Assembly (NCBI RefSeq): GCF_946151075.1
Contig: NZ_OX267715.1
Span: forward strand, 558,001 to 622,000
DNA: 64,000 bases
Source: Neobacillus sp. Marseille-Q6967
Lineage (GTDB): Bacteria; Bacillota; Bacilli; Bacillales; Cytobacillaceae
Reading direction: 5' to 3'
Shown: in pieces, positions 40,395 through 47,852 of the stretch
How the letters are laid out: each line of letters opens with the position of its first letter
Position numbering within the stretch: the stretch's first letter is position 1
Translations under genes and position numbers: made by a program
The notes under the pieces: model-generated
The model's input: only the letters and a program-made list of their open reading frames with translations
What the model was told of the DNA's origin: nothing
Database searches by the model: none

Positions 40395-40545
40395 AATCGG
40401 CCTAATCCCTGTACTTGGGAACGGAGGAACCAATTTTTTCTGGGGTTTATTCTACAATTATGTAGAAAGGATGAAATGCTCTTTCGCCATCCTACCCGTC
40501 AGCTAACTTCGTCGGCTAAAGCGAAGGAGGTCATGAAGACCGCAA
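40395..40545 (+). ncRNA. ydaO/yuaA-type riboswitch (c-di-AMP) upstream of a Spo0M-like gene
   Basis: The conserved blocks of this aptamer occur in order: GGCCTAATCC, GGGAACGGAGGAACCAAT followed by a T run and GGGGTTTATTC, GAAAGGATGAAATGC, CCTACCCGTCAGCTAAC followed by TTCGTCGGCTAA and GAAGGAG. The outer stem forms from GGCC (40399-40402) and GGCT in CGTCGGCT. Downstream, GACC in 40537-40541 can pair either with GGTC at 40529-40532 or with GGTCTT at 40596-40601, next to the AGGAGG ribosome binding site. This suggests translational control rather than termination. No clear terminator is seen. Confidence 0.88.
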
Positions 40546-40605
40546 TAGTTATGGAGCTTTTTAAACAACATAAAAGCTGCAGGACTAATAGGAGGGTCTT
40601 TTATT

Positions 40606-41031
40606 ATGCCTATTTTTAAGAAAAAGGTGACGACATTGACATTGAAAGATTATTTAATGAAAATGAAGATTGGTCTGCCAAAAACGATGATTCATTTGGA
40701 TAAAAATGTTTATGAAGCTGGCAGTATCATTAACGGTACAATTGAGATAACAGGTGGTATGTTAAAGAATAAAATTAAACGATATGATATCGACTTGATT
40801 AGTGTTGATCAAAATGCTTTTATAGAGGAAACATTAAATAGTCATTCTGTGTTTTGTTCGCTTGAATGTTGTCCTAACCAAACTGGTAAAATTAACTTCT
40901 TATTAAATGTTCCAGAAGATTTAGAGTTTAATAGTGATTATTATCAATATTCATTAAGTATTAATATTGATCTAGGAAATACGAATTATATTACTCAGAC
41001 AGTTCCTATTAAAATTGCATCTGCATCATAA
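40606..41031 (+). CDS. Spo0M-like arrestin-fold protein, single N-terminal domain only
   Basis: 141 aa. After a basic head (MPIFKKKVTTLTLKDYLMKM), the sequence follows the start of the Spo0M/arrestin-like family: IHLDKNVYEAGSIINGTIEITGGMLKNKIKRYDIDLI, then GKINFLLNVPEDLEF and QYSLSINIDLGNTNYITQTVPIKI, i.e. one beta-sandwich. Full Spo0M of Bacillus is about 258 aa with two such domains, so this is a one-domain form. There is no frameshift sign. Spo0M affects sporulation and cell-envelope state by an unclear mechanism. Start ATG 40606 with AGGAGGG upstream. The c-di-AMP-type riboswitch directly upstream is the unusual feature. Confidence 0.72.
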   Translation: MPIFKKKVTTLTLKDYLMKMKIGLPKTMIHLDKNVYEAGSIINGTIEITGGMLKNKIKRYDIDLISVDQNAFIEETLNSHSVFCSLECCPNQTGKINFLLNVPEDLEFNSDYYQYSLSINIDLGNTNYITQTVPIKIASAS

Positions 41032-41046
41032 TATAAATTTTATACT

Positions 41047-41080
41047 ATTGAACTAGGATCGTATGATCCTGGTTCTTCTT
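41047..41080 (+). terminator. Terminator of the Spo0M-like gene
   Basis: Stem GAAC..GGATC / GATCC..GTTC followed by TTCTT. Confidence 0.7.
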
Positions 41081-41192
41081 ATGATAAAAGAACTATTTAT
41101 TGATATATCTTTGTAAACTCTCCGATAATATCATGTAAAATAGCACCGTTATAATGAAATTAACTCATTAGATGTTAAGGACGGTGCAGTGA

Positions 41193-41540
41193 ATGGAAGA
41201 GATGTTGGTAAAATCTTATTTACAAAAGTCGTTGGAGGAGTGGAAGGATGATATTTCACAAGTCCTGGCTGAAATAGATAAAGAATATGAAGAAGTCGCT
41301 CAGGAGTTGAAGGTGTATTCCTATAAATACGGCATTACTAAGCAAGTAATTCAGTCAACAGTTAATGAAGAGATCATTGAAACCATTCGTCAAAGATACC
41401 ATAAACCTTTCGAAGAAAGTTACCATCAATTGAAAGAATACATAAAGGATTTAGAAGAAAAGAGACGTGTTTTCCAAATGTTCATCCAAAAAATTGATGA
41501 AGTCAACAGAAAAGAATCGGCAAGAGTTACCGCTTCTTAA
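41193..41540 (+). CDS. Small helical/coiled-coil protein, 115 aa, unknown
   Basis: ATG 41193 with AAGGACGG eight bases upstream. The protein is nearly all predicted helix: KSYLQKSLEEWKDDISQVLAEIDKEYEEVAQELKVYSYKYG, a central ITKQVIQSTVNEEIIETIRQRYHKPF, and a long charged helix SYHQLKEYIKDLEEKRRVFQMFIQKIDEV. It has no cysteine, no membrane segment and no recognised domain. An in-frame ATG at 41202 could also be used. Monocistronic, with a strong terminator. Function unknown to me. Confidence 0.65.
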   Translation: MEEMLVKSYLQKSLEEWKDDISQVLAEIDKEYEEVAQELKVYSYKYGITKQVIQSTVNEEIIETIRQRYHKPFEESYHQLKEYIKDLEEKRRVFQMFIQKIDEVNRKESARVTAS

Positions 41541-41577
41541 AAAAACAGCCTGACCTGTTGGTCTGGCTGTTTTTAAT
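41540..41577 (+). terminator. Terminator of the 115-aa helical protein gene
   Basis: Stem AAAAACAGCC.GAC / GTC.GGCTGTTTTT. Confidence 0.85.
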
Positions 41578-41649
41578 GTCTCTAGAAAAACAGTCATGGT
41601 TTTCTTTGCATATAGTAAAAGATACGATATGTAAATGAGGTGTTTTTCC

Positions 41650-43152
41650 ATGATTAGGGCGAGAATCGGAAGTAATACGTATCAACTCCCAGAAACGCTT
41701 GAAGAATATTTTCAAAGGTTTCGGACTCAAGTCATTGGAATCGATCATAAATTTGAAACTCCCTATGGGGAAAAAAAGATTATTTACGCTGATTGGACAG
41801 CCAGCGGACGCCTGTATCGACCGATAGAAAAAAAGCTCACTGAGGTCTTTGGGCCTTTTATGGCAAATACACATACAGAGTCGAATATCACCAGTCAAAG
41901 AATGACAGGTCTCTATAAACAAGCAAGAAAAATAATTAAACAGCATGTACATGCAGATGAAAATGATGTGCTCATCCTTGATGGTTTTGGAATGACTTCC
42001 GTGATGAATAAATTACAGAGAATATTAGGGCTTAGGGTTCCTGAAACTTGGAAAAATAAAATTAAATTGGCTAAAGAGGACCGGCCGATTGTCTTTATTA
42101 CCCACATGGAGCACCATTCTAACCAAACGTCATGGCTTGAAACAATTGCAGATGTTGAAATTATTCCCCCTGGGGGAAATAGTCAGGTGAATGTACAGAA
42201 CTTAGAAATACTATTAAAAAAATATAAGAACAGGCCATTGAAAATTGGGTCATTTACTGCCTGTTCTAACGTCACTGGCATACAAACTCCGTATCATCAA
42301 ATGGCAAAAATTATGCATCAATACGGGGGGATTTGTATTATTGATTTCGCAGCTTCTGCACCGTACGTATCAATTAATATGCACCCTCGGGATCCATTGG
42401 AAAAGTTAGATGCCATTGTATTTTCCCCTCATAAATTTTTAGGAGGGCCTGGTTCAAGCGGGGTCCTTTTATTTGATAAACGATTGTACTCTAACAAAAT
42501 TCCGGATCATCCCGGGGGAGGCACGGTAACCTGGACGAATCCATGGGGAGATCATCAATACTTTCAAGACATTGAGCTCCGGGAAGATGGTGGAACACCA
42601 GGGATACTACAAGCTATTAGAACCGCACTTTGTCTACAGTTAAAGAATGATATGGGTGTTACCAAAATTTTAAAAAGAGAAAAAGAACAATTAGCCCTGC
42701 TTTTACCGGAATTGGAAAAAGTCCCTGGACTCCACGTATTGGAAAAGGAATGTAAAGATCGTCTTGGGATTGTCTCCTTTTTTATTGACGGAATTCATTA
42801 CAATTTACTTGTTCGGCTATTAAATGATCGGTTTGGATTTCAAGTGCGGGGCGGCTGTTCTTGTGCAGGAACATATGGTCACTATTTATTAAATATCGAC
42901 AAGAAAACTTCAATGGAGATTGCTGATAAAATCAATCATGGAGAGATGTCAATAAAGCCAGGCTGGGTACGGTTTTCATTACATCCCATTATAAGTGATG
43001 AAGAAATACAAGCATTTGTGCATGCGCTGAAAGAGATAACCGTAAATATAGAGGAATGGAAAAAAGAGTATGCATATGACGCTGTGAGTACTGATTATTT
43101 TCGTATTCAGCACGTAAGGGAAGATACGGAAAGCTTGTTTCAATTAAAGTAA
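41650..43152 (+). CDS. Aminotransferase class V / cysteine desulfurase-like PLP enzyme
   Basis: 500-residue fold-type I PLP enzyme. Parts visible: IIYADWTASGRLYRPIEKKL near the N-terminus, THMEHHSNQTSW (ring-stacking His region), IIDFAASAPY (cofactor Asp), FSPHKFLGGPGSSGVLLFDK (PLP-binding Lys in the SPHK motif), and RGGCSCAGTYGHY near the C-terminus, which places cysteines where desulfurases have their catalytic loop. It is longer than SufS/NifS (~400 aa) through a C-terminal extension. The gene directly precedes the CstR-like persulfide sensor with 57 bases between, fitting a role in sulfane sulfur chemistry; the exact substrate is unknown. Start ATG 41650, with GAGGTG upstream. Confidence 0.8.
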   Translation: MIRARIGSNTYQLPETLEEYFQRFRTQVIGIDHKFETPYGEKKIIYADWTASGRLYRPIEKKLTEVFGPFMANTHTESNITSQRMTGLYKQARKIIKQHVHADENDVLILDGFGMTSVMNKLQRILGLRVPETWKNKIKLAKEDRPIVFITHMEHHSNQTSWLETIADVEIIPPGGNSQVNVQNLEILLKKYKNRPLKIGSFTACSNVTGIQTPYHQMAKIMHQYGGICIIDFAASAPYVSINMHPRDPLEKLDAIVFSPHKFLGGPGSSGVLLFDKRLYSNKIPDHPGGGTVTWTNPWGDHQYFQDIELREDGGTPGILQAIRTALCLQLKNDMGVTKILKREKEQLALLLPELEKVPGLHVLEKECKDRLGIVSFFIDGIHYNLLVRLLNDRFGFQVRGGCSCAGTYGHYLLNIDKKTSMEIADKINHGEMSIKPGWVRFSLHPIISDEEIQAFVHALKEITVNIEEWKKEYAYDAVSTDYFRIQHVREDTESLFQLK

Positions 43153-43209
43153 TGGATGGACTTCTTCTTGATAATCGATTAAAATCGGATACAACAGAGG
43201 TGAGGAAAA

Positions 43210-43470
43210 TTGTTGTATAACGATAAATCAATGAACCGGTTAAAACGAGTAGAAGGGCAGATCAAAGGTATATTAAGAATGATGGAAGAAGGTAAAGAAT
43301 GTAAGGATGTCATTACCCAGCTGTCGGCGGCAAGATCCGCTATAGACAGAACCATTGCGGTTATTGTCAGTTCGAATCTTGAGCAATGTATTCGTGAATC
43401 CATTGACGCTGGTGAGGACTCATCAAAACTCGTAGAAGAAGCAGTCAATATGCTTGTCAAGAGCAGATAA
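43210..43470 (+). CDS. cstR: CstR-like persulfide-sensing repressor (CsoR/FrmR family)
   Basis: An 86-residue all-helical repressor. It follows CstR closely: KSMNRLKRVEGQIKGILRMMEEGKECKDVITQLSAARSAIDR, SSNLEQCI and EEAVNMLVKSR at the end. The two sensing cysteines are at residues 31 and 60, the CstR positions. The His that CsoR uses for copper is replaced by Asn (SSNLEQC), so this is a sulfur sensor, not a copper sensor. CstR controls genes that detoxify persulfides and polysulfides. Start: TTG 43210 (or the next TTG), behind GAGGTGAGG. Only 57 bases separate it from the PLP enzyme, and no other sulfide genes (sqr, rhodanese, TauE) are nearby. Confidence 0.87.
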   Translation: MLYNDKSMNRLKRVEGQIKGILRMMEEGKECKDVITQLSAARSAIDRTIAVIVSSNLEQCIRESIDAGEDSSKLVEEAVNMLVKSR

Positions 43471-43475
43471 AATGG

Positions 43476-43508
43476 GAACGCCTATCCTTCGGATAGGCGT
43501 TCGTTTTA
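43476..43508 (+). terminator. Terminator of cstR
   Basis: Stem GAACGCCTATCC/GGATAGGCGTTC with loop TTC, followed by GTTTT. Confidence 0.9.
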
Positions 43509-43566
43509 TGATTTGGCAACGAAAGGCATGTACCCACATATGCTAAAAGAAAAAAGGTGGGATACC

Positions 43567-44061
43567 ATGATTCATACCGTGAAGCCAGGTGAGACATTGT
43601 ATCAGATATCGCTGAATTATCGGGTAAGCCTGAGCAGACTCTATTCCGCAAATCCAGGGGTAAATCCACATCAGTTATATGTCGGACAAAAAATTCAAAT
43701 ACCAGGACTTCCTGACCCGAATAAGATTCCATATACTATTCAAATTTCTGTTAGTAAAAGAAATTTAACATTATATCGAAATGGTAAACTGGTAAAAATT
43801 TATCCCATAGCTGTGGGTAAAATGCTGACTGCGACTCCAACTGGTGAATTTGTTATTGTTAATAGACAAATGAATCCGGGAGGACCATTTGGGGTTATGT
43901 GGCTTTCGTTATCTAAACAAGGTTACGGTATCCATGGGACGAATGATCCCAGTTCTATTGGAAAAGCCGTTTCCCTTGGATGTGTTCGAATGCATAATCG
44001 GGATGTCCTGCAGCTTGCAGAAATGGTTCCGAATGGAACGAGAGTCATCATACGTCAATAA
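43567..44061 (+). CDS. ykuD: L,D-transpeptidase YkuD with N-terminal LysM domain
   Basis: 164 aa, the exact length of Bacillus YkuD. LysM (about 1-48: [44 protein letters not shown]) binds peptidoglycan; the YkuD catalytic domain follows with [26 protein letters not shown], giving active-site His123 and Cys139. It forms L,D cross-links in the cell or spore wall. No classical signal peptide is present, as in B. subtilis YkuD. Start ATG 43567 behind AAAGGTGGGA; the longer frame from 43513 lies before this site. Monocistronic. Confidence 0.93.
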   Translation: MIHTVKPGETLYQISLNYRVSLSRLYSANPGVNPHQLYVGQKIQIPGLPDPNKIPYTIQISVSKRNLTLYRNGKLVKIYPIAVGKMLTATPTGEFVIVNRQMNPGGPFGVMWLSLSKQGYGIHGTNDPSSIGKAVSLGCVRMHNRDVLQLAEMVPNGTRVIIRQ

Positions 44062-44068
44062 ACGATTT

Positions 44069-44098
44069 GGCCGATTTCGCAGAAAATCGGCTGTTTTT
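44069..44098 (+). terminator. Terminator of ykuD
   Basis: Stem GCCGATTT/AAATCGGC followed by TGTTTTT. Confidence 0.8.
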
Positions 44099-44191
44099 AA
44101 TTGAAAATATAGTATCGAAATATTGAAATTGATAGAATAAATGTAACGGTCAAGATTATGGAATCATTTATGAAAGGAGAGGTAAATTCAG

Positions 44192-44521
44192 ATGATGAAT
44201 GGAAAAACTCTGTTTATTGCCGGGCATGCACGGTTACCCCAAGGAATGGCAGCGAAAAGTGTATATGAAACATTGACGATTACAGCAGAAATCGATAGAA
44301 AATATGGGGTTATACTCGAGGCTTCCTGTACATTGGCTACAGAACATGGCCGTCAATTTGTTGGCCAAGTGTTAAGGGGGATAAGTTTAAACGATGGAAT
44401 TGATGAGGCCATCACTGCGCTCCAAATGTATTATCGAGGTAAAGCTGCCAATGCACTGGTGGCGGCATTAAAAGATCTAGATCTTCATTATCAGCAAATT
44501 GTCTCTACAGAAAAAAGTTAA
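44192..44521 (+). CDS. DUF3870 domain protein
   Basis: 109 aa. Family pattern: TLFIAGHARLPQGMAAKSVYETLTITAEIDRKYGVILEASCTLATEHGRQFVGQVLRGISL, with the conserved Leu-Pro-x-Gly-Met-Ala-Ala and Cys-Thr-Leu-Ala-Thr-Glu-His-Gly. The start ATGATG at 44192 has AAAGGAGAGG upstream. Function is not established. Family members often sit by acyl-CoA or CoA-transferase genes, as here, which suggests a role in regulation or metabolism of that pathway; this is inference. It precedes the CoA-transferase operon, which has its own promoter and leader. Confidence 0.82.
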   Translation: MMNGKTLFIAGHARLPQGMAAKSVYETLTITAEIDRKYGVILEASCTLATEHGRQFVGQVLRGISLNDGIDEAITALQMYYRGKAANALVAALKDLDLHYQQIVSTEKS

Positions 44522-44544
44522 AATAATGTTTTTAGAAATAGTTA

Positions 44545-44573
44545 TTGAAAAATTCAAACTATTGATATAAAAT
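44545..44573 (+). promoter_or_regulatory. Sigma-A promoter of the CoA-transferase operon leader
   Basis: TTGAAA (44545-44550), 17-base spacer, TAAAAT (44568-44573). Predicted start near 44580, directly before the first hairpin of the leader. Confidence 0.6.
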
Positions 44574-44579
44574 CATATT

Positions 44580-44785
44580 AACAACTGGGTGACAGCAATT
44601 TCCTTGCTGCATGACCAGATTGATCGTTAAAAAAATGATTAGTTAAAATTGACTATATTCACTTGAGCTTCCTTTGCCGGGAGACGAGCTATGAGTAGGA
44701 GTCAGTAAAGCAATCAATGAGTTAGTTCATTGTTTGTTTTGCTGGCTCCTTTTTGTTTATAAACTAGTTGAAATGAGGTGATAGC
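44580..44785 (+). ncRNA. Structured 5' leader of the CaiB/acyl-CoA dehydrogenase operon, unclassified attenuator
   Basis: About 205 bases between the predicted transcription start and the GTG codon. Hairpin 1 (44585-44621): CTGG/CCAG outer and CAGCAA/TTGCTG inner stems, with GTGA opposite CATGA in an internal loop. A middle part holds AGCTTCC ... GGGAGACGAGCT (44667-44690). A long terminator closes it. No T-box sequence, SAM, TPP, FMN, purine, lysine or glycine aptamer signature is recognised. Confidence 0.5.
44698..44754 (+). terminator. Strong terminator inside the leader of the CaiB operon
   Basis: A stem of about 23 pairs: GGAGTCAGTAAAGCAATC (from 44698) with GTTTGTTTTGCTGGCTCC (to 44749), continued by CAATGA/TTCATTG, loop GTTAG, then TTTTT. 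It lies 32 bases before the GTG of the next gene, so transcription of the operon needs read-through. Confidence 0.85.
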
Positions 44786-45973
44786 GTGAAAGGGGCACTT
44801 GATGGAATCCGAATTTTGGATGTTTCCCGGGTACTGGCAGGACCATTTTGTTCCATGATTCTTGGTGACCTTGGGGCAGAAGTGATAAAGATTGAACATT
44901 ATGTATCAGGAGACGAAACGAGAGGCTGGGGGCCGCCTTTTGTAAATGGAGAAAGTGCTTACTATTTATGTGCCAATCGGAATAAACAAAGTATGACACT
45001 TAATCTTAAATCAGAAGAGGGAAAAGAGATTTTTGCGAAACTGGCTTCTACTAGCGATATCGTAATTCAAAACTTTAAAGCTGGAACACTTGAAAAAATG
45101 GGTTTAGGCTATTCGCAACTAAAAGCCAAAAACCCCGGGCTGATCTTGGCATCTATCACAGGTTTTGGGTCAACGGGCCCATATAAGGATTTACCTGGTT
45201 ATGATTATATCATTCAGGCAATGAGCGGGCTGATGAGCATCACTGGGGAGCCACATGGAGGGCCAGTAAAAGTAGGTGTGGCAATCGCAGATGTCCTAAC
45301 AGGATTATATACCTGTATAGGGATATTAGGGGCCTTGCAACATAGGAACCAGACCGGACAAGGACAGGAAATTGATATTTCGCTGATGGATTGCCAGATT
45401 TCTTCATTAATTAATGTAGCGAGCAATTATTTATGCAGCGGGGTGACTCCAAAACGGATGGGAAATCGGCACCCAAATATTTCTCCCTATCAGGTGTTTA
45501 AGACCATGGATGGGGAACTTGTCATTGCAGTAGGGAATGATGAGCAGTTTAAGAGATTGACTGCTGTCCTGGGGGTGCCAGAATTAGCGGATATGAAAGA
45601 ATTCAAACATAACGAACAGCGTTTAAAGAATAACGATAAACTTGTTGCCATTTGTGAAGAACTGCTTTCAAAAAAGACGAAAAATGAATGGAAAGAAAGA
45701 TTAGATGCTGTAGGGGTTCCGAATGGTCCAATCAACACTATTGCTGAAATGTTTGAAGATCCACAGATAATGGCTAGAGAGATGATAGTGGAAATGGAAC
45801 ATCCATTAATTGATAATCTTCAATTAACAGGCTCACCCTTAAAGTTATCGGCAACACCGGTAACCATGAGGCGACATCCTCCGCTGTTTGGCGAACATAC
45901 AGAATCACTATTAGAGAACATAGGCTATAATTCCGAAGATATATCAAGATTAAGACAAAATAATAGTATTTAG
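44786..45973 (+). CDS. CaiB/BaiF-type class III CoA-transferase
   Basis: 395-residue family III CoA-transferase, moving CoA between carboxylic acids. Parts: LDVSRVLAGPFCSMILGDLGAEVIKIEHYVSGDETR at the N-terminus, SMTLNLKSEEGKEIF, DIVIQNFKAGTLEKMG, SITGFGSTGPYKDLPGYDYIIQAMSGLMS and DISLMDCQISSL, where the Asp before Cys-Gln is the catalytic carboxylate. GTG start at 44786, GAGGTGAT upstream. Followed after 13 bases by an acyl-CoA dehydrogenase, forming a two-gene unit that would activate and then oxidise an organic acid. The donor and acceptor acids cannot be read from sequence. Expression is gated by the leader terminator. Confidence 0.9.
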   Translation: MKGALDGIRILDVSRVLAGPFCSMILGDLGAEVIKIEHYVSGDETRGWGPPFVNGESAYYLCANRNKQSMTLNLKSEEGKEIFAKLASTSDIVIQNFKAGTLEKMGLGYSQLKAKNPGLILASITGFGSTGPYKDLPGYDYIIQAMSGLMSITGEPHGGPVKVGVAIADVLTGLYTCIGILGALQHRNQTGQGQEIDISLMDCQISSLINVASNYLCSGVTPKRMGNRHPNISPYQVFKTMDGELVIAVGNDEQFKRLTAVLGVPELADMKEFKHNEQRLKNNDKLVAICEELLSKKTKNEWKERLDAVGVPNGPINTIAEMFEDPQIMAREMIVEMEHPLIDNLQLTGSPLKLSATPVTMRRHPPLFGEHTESLLENIGYNSEDISRLRQNNSI

Positions 45974-45986
45974 GGAGGAAATTTAA

Positions 45987-47198
45987 ATGATGAACTTTGA
46001 ATTAACAGAGGAGCAGCAAAGTGTGAAGAAATTGGTTAGAAAATTTGTCGATAAGGAAATCATACCAAATATTCAGGAGTGGGACCGCCAAGGTCATTTT
46101 GAACCAGCTATTTTGAAAAAGTTAGCGGATTTGCAACTAATGGGTGTCTGTATCCCTGAAGAGTATGGCGGTGTCGGCATGGATTATAATACACTGGCCA
46201 TTGTATGTGAAGAATTGGAACGGGGAGATACGGCCTATCGTACAGCTGTTTCTGTCCATACAGGGCTAAACAGTATGACGTTATTACAATGGGGAACAGA
46301 GGAACAAAAACAAAAGTATTTAGTGCCCCAAGCGCAAGGTCGTAAAATTGGTGCCTTCGGATTAACAGAACCGAATGCCGGATCTGATGTTGCAGCGATG
46401 AATGCAACAGCTGCAAAGGATGGAGATTACTATATTCTCAATGGGTCTAAAACATGGATTTCTCTTTGTGATGTTGCGGATCATTTTTTGATTTTTGCCA
46501 AGACAGATCATGATCTAAAGCATAAGGGAATCACCGCATTTATTGTGGAACGCAGTTTTGCAGGAGTCGAAACGAAGGCAATTAAAGGGAAATTGGGTAT
46601 TCGGGCTGGAAATACAGGAGAAGTATTTTTAACGGATGTTAAGGTTCCTATTGAGAACAGATTGGGTGCAGAAGGAGAAGGATTTAAAATTGCCATGTCT
46701 GCCCTAGATAACGGCCGATTTACAGTTGCTGCTGGAGCAGTTGGTTTAATAGAAGCCAGCCTTGAAGCCAGTATAAAGTATTGCCATGAACGGAAAACAT
46801 TTGGTAAAGAAATTGGAAGACACCAGTTAGTTCAGCAAATGGTTGCAAAGATGAGCGCAAACCTTGAGATTTCCAGACTTCTGGTTTTTAAAGCAGGGTG
46901 GTTAAAGAATCAGGGAAAACGAAATACGAAAGAAACGTCACTTGCTAAGTGGATTTCATGTAATGCTGCTTTTGAAGCTGCGAATGATGCCGTTCAAATT
47001 CATGGGGCTTATGGCTATTCTGATGAATATCCTGTAGAACGCTTTTTGCGTAACTCCAAAGCTCCTGTGATCTATGAAGGCACTAGAGAAATCCATACGA
47101 TTATGCAAGGTGAGTACGCTTTAGGTTATAGGGAAGATAGGCCGCTTCATAAACAATTACCTTCATGGCCTTTTGAACAAGTTTCAGTAACTAATTAG
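45987..47198 (+). CDS. Acyl-CoA dehydrogenase
   Basis: 403-residue FAD acyl-CoA dehydrogenase. N-terminal helices (FELTEEQQSVKKLVRKFVDKEIIPNIQEWDRQGHF), the middle domain with GAFGLTEPNAGSDVAAMNATA and ILNGSKTWISLCDVADHFLI, and the C-terminal domain with RKTFGKEIGRHQLVQQMVAKM and AVQIHGAYGYSDEYPVERFLRNSKAPVIYEGTREI. The Glu of the YEG segment is the catalytic base position of short-chain and glutaryl-type enzymes. With the CoA-transferase upstream, the pair could handle a short-chain or dicarboxylic acid. Start ATGATG 45987, GGGAGG upstream. Confidence 0.92.
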   Translation: MMNFELTEEQQSVKKLVRKFVDKEIIPNIQEWDRQGHFEPAILKKLADLQLMGVCIPEEYGGVGMDYNTLAIVCEELERGDTAYRTAVSVHTGLNSMTLLQWGTEEQKQKYLVPQAQGRKIGAFGLTEPNAGSDVAAMNATAAKDGDYYILNGSKTWISLCDVADHFLIFAKTDHDLKHKGITAFIVERSFAGVETKAIKGKLGIRAGNTGEVFLTDVKVPIENRLGAEGEGFKIAMSALDNGRFTVAAGAVGLIEASLEASIKYCHERKTFGKEIGRHQLVQQMVAKMSANLEISRLLVFKAGWLKNQGKRNTKETSLAKWISCNAAFEAANDAVQIHGAYGYSDEYPVERFLRNSKAPVIYEGTREIHTIMQGEYALGYREDRPLHKQLPSWPFEQVSVTN

Positions 47199-47256
47199 CT
47201 GCAAAAAAATGACATGAGGAAAAGGTCAACTCACTTTCAAATAATAAAGAAACAAC

Positions 47257-47293
47257 AAAGGGTTAGGCATTTTTGATATTGCCTAACCCTTTG
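47257..47293. terminator. Bidirectional terminator between acyl-CoA dehydrogenase and yceI
   Basis: Long perfect stem CAAAGGGTTAGGCA/TGCCTAACCCTTTG shared by convergent genes. Confidence 0.85.
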
Positions 47294-47295
47294 TA

Positions 47296-47826
47296 TTATG
47301 CTTTTGCTGCTTGTAATTGAAGGTTAATTTTTACTTTATCACCAACAAGAACTCCACCTGTTTCTAATGCTGCATTCCATACTAAACCATAATCAGAACG
47401 GTTAATGGAACCTGCTGCGCTGAATCCAACCTTCTCATTTCCCCATGGATCTTTTCCTTGACCTTCGAACGATACCGCAAAAGTTTCAGGTTTTGTAACA
47501 CCACGAAGAGTCAAATCTCCTGTCATATTGTATTCACCATCATCTGTTTTTTCAATTTTCGTAGCAACAAATGTCATTTTTGGATGATTTTCTACATCAA
47601 AGAAATCCGCAGAAACTAAGTGGCCATCACGGTCTTGGTTACGGGTATCTACGCTTCCGGTTTCAACAGAAAATTCAATGCTTGCTGTTGTTAAATCTGC
47701 TGGGTCGGCATCAATGTTGGCCTCAAATTTATTAAAAGTTCCTTTAACATTGGCAATCATCATGTGTCGGACTGAAAAATCAACGCTGCTGTGTACAGGA
47801 TCAAGAACCCATTTTGTTTTTGTCAT
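47296..47826 (-). CDS. YceI-family (lipocalin-like) protein
   Basis: 176-residue beta-barrel of the YceI family, which binds isoprenoid-type lipids. The family start KWVLDPVHSSVDFSVRHMMIANVKGTF is clear, with TASIEFSVETGSVDTRNQDRDGHLVSADFFDVENHPKMTF and DYGLVWNAALETGGVLVGDKVKI. It has no signal peptide, so it is cytosolic, unlike the periplasmic E. coli form. Start ATG 47826 with GGAGGAG upstream; the frame extends to 47871 before that site. A 15-bp perfect inverted repeat lies over its promoter, suggesting tight repression, probably by a MarR-like regulator. Confidence 0.87.
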   Translation of the reverse strand: MTKTKWVLDPVHSSVDFSVRHMMIANVKGTFNKFEANIDADPADLTTASIEFSVETGSVDTRNQDRDGHLVSADFFDVENHPKMTFVATKIEKTDDGEYNMTGDLTLRGVTKPETFAVSFEGQGKDPWGNEKVGFSAAGSINRSDYGLVWNAALETGGVLVGDKVKINLQLQAAKA

Positions 47827-47852
47827 TTGTATCTCCTCCAAATTTCGTTGAA

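Noticed and set aside
44580-44785. T-box riboswitch as explanation for the leader before the CoA-transferase
   Set aside because: The conserved T-box sequence and the usual stem I features are not visible, and the genes are not amino-acid or tRNA genes.
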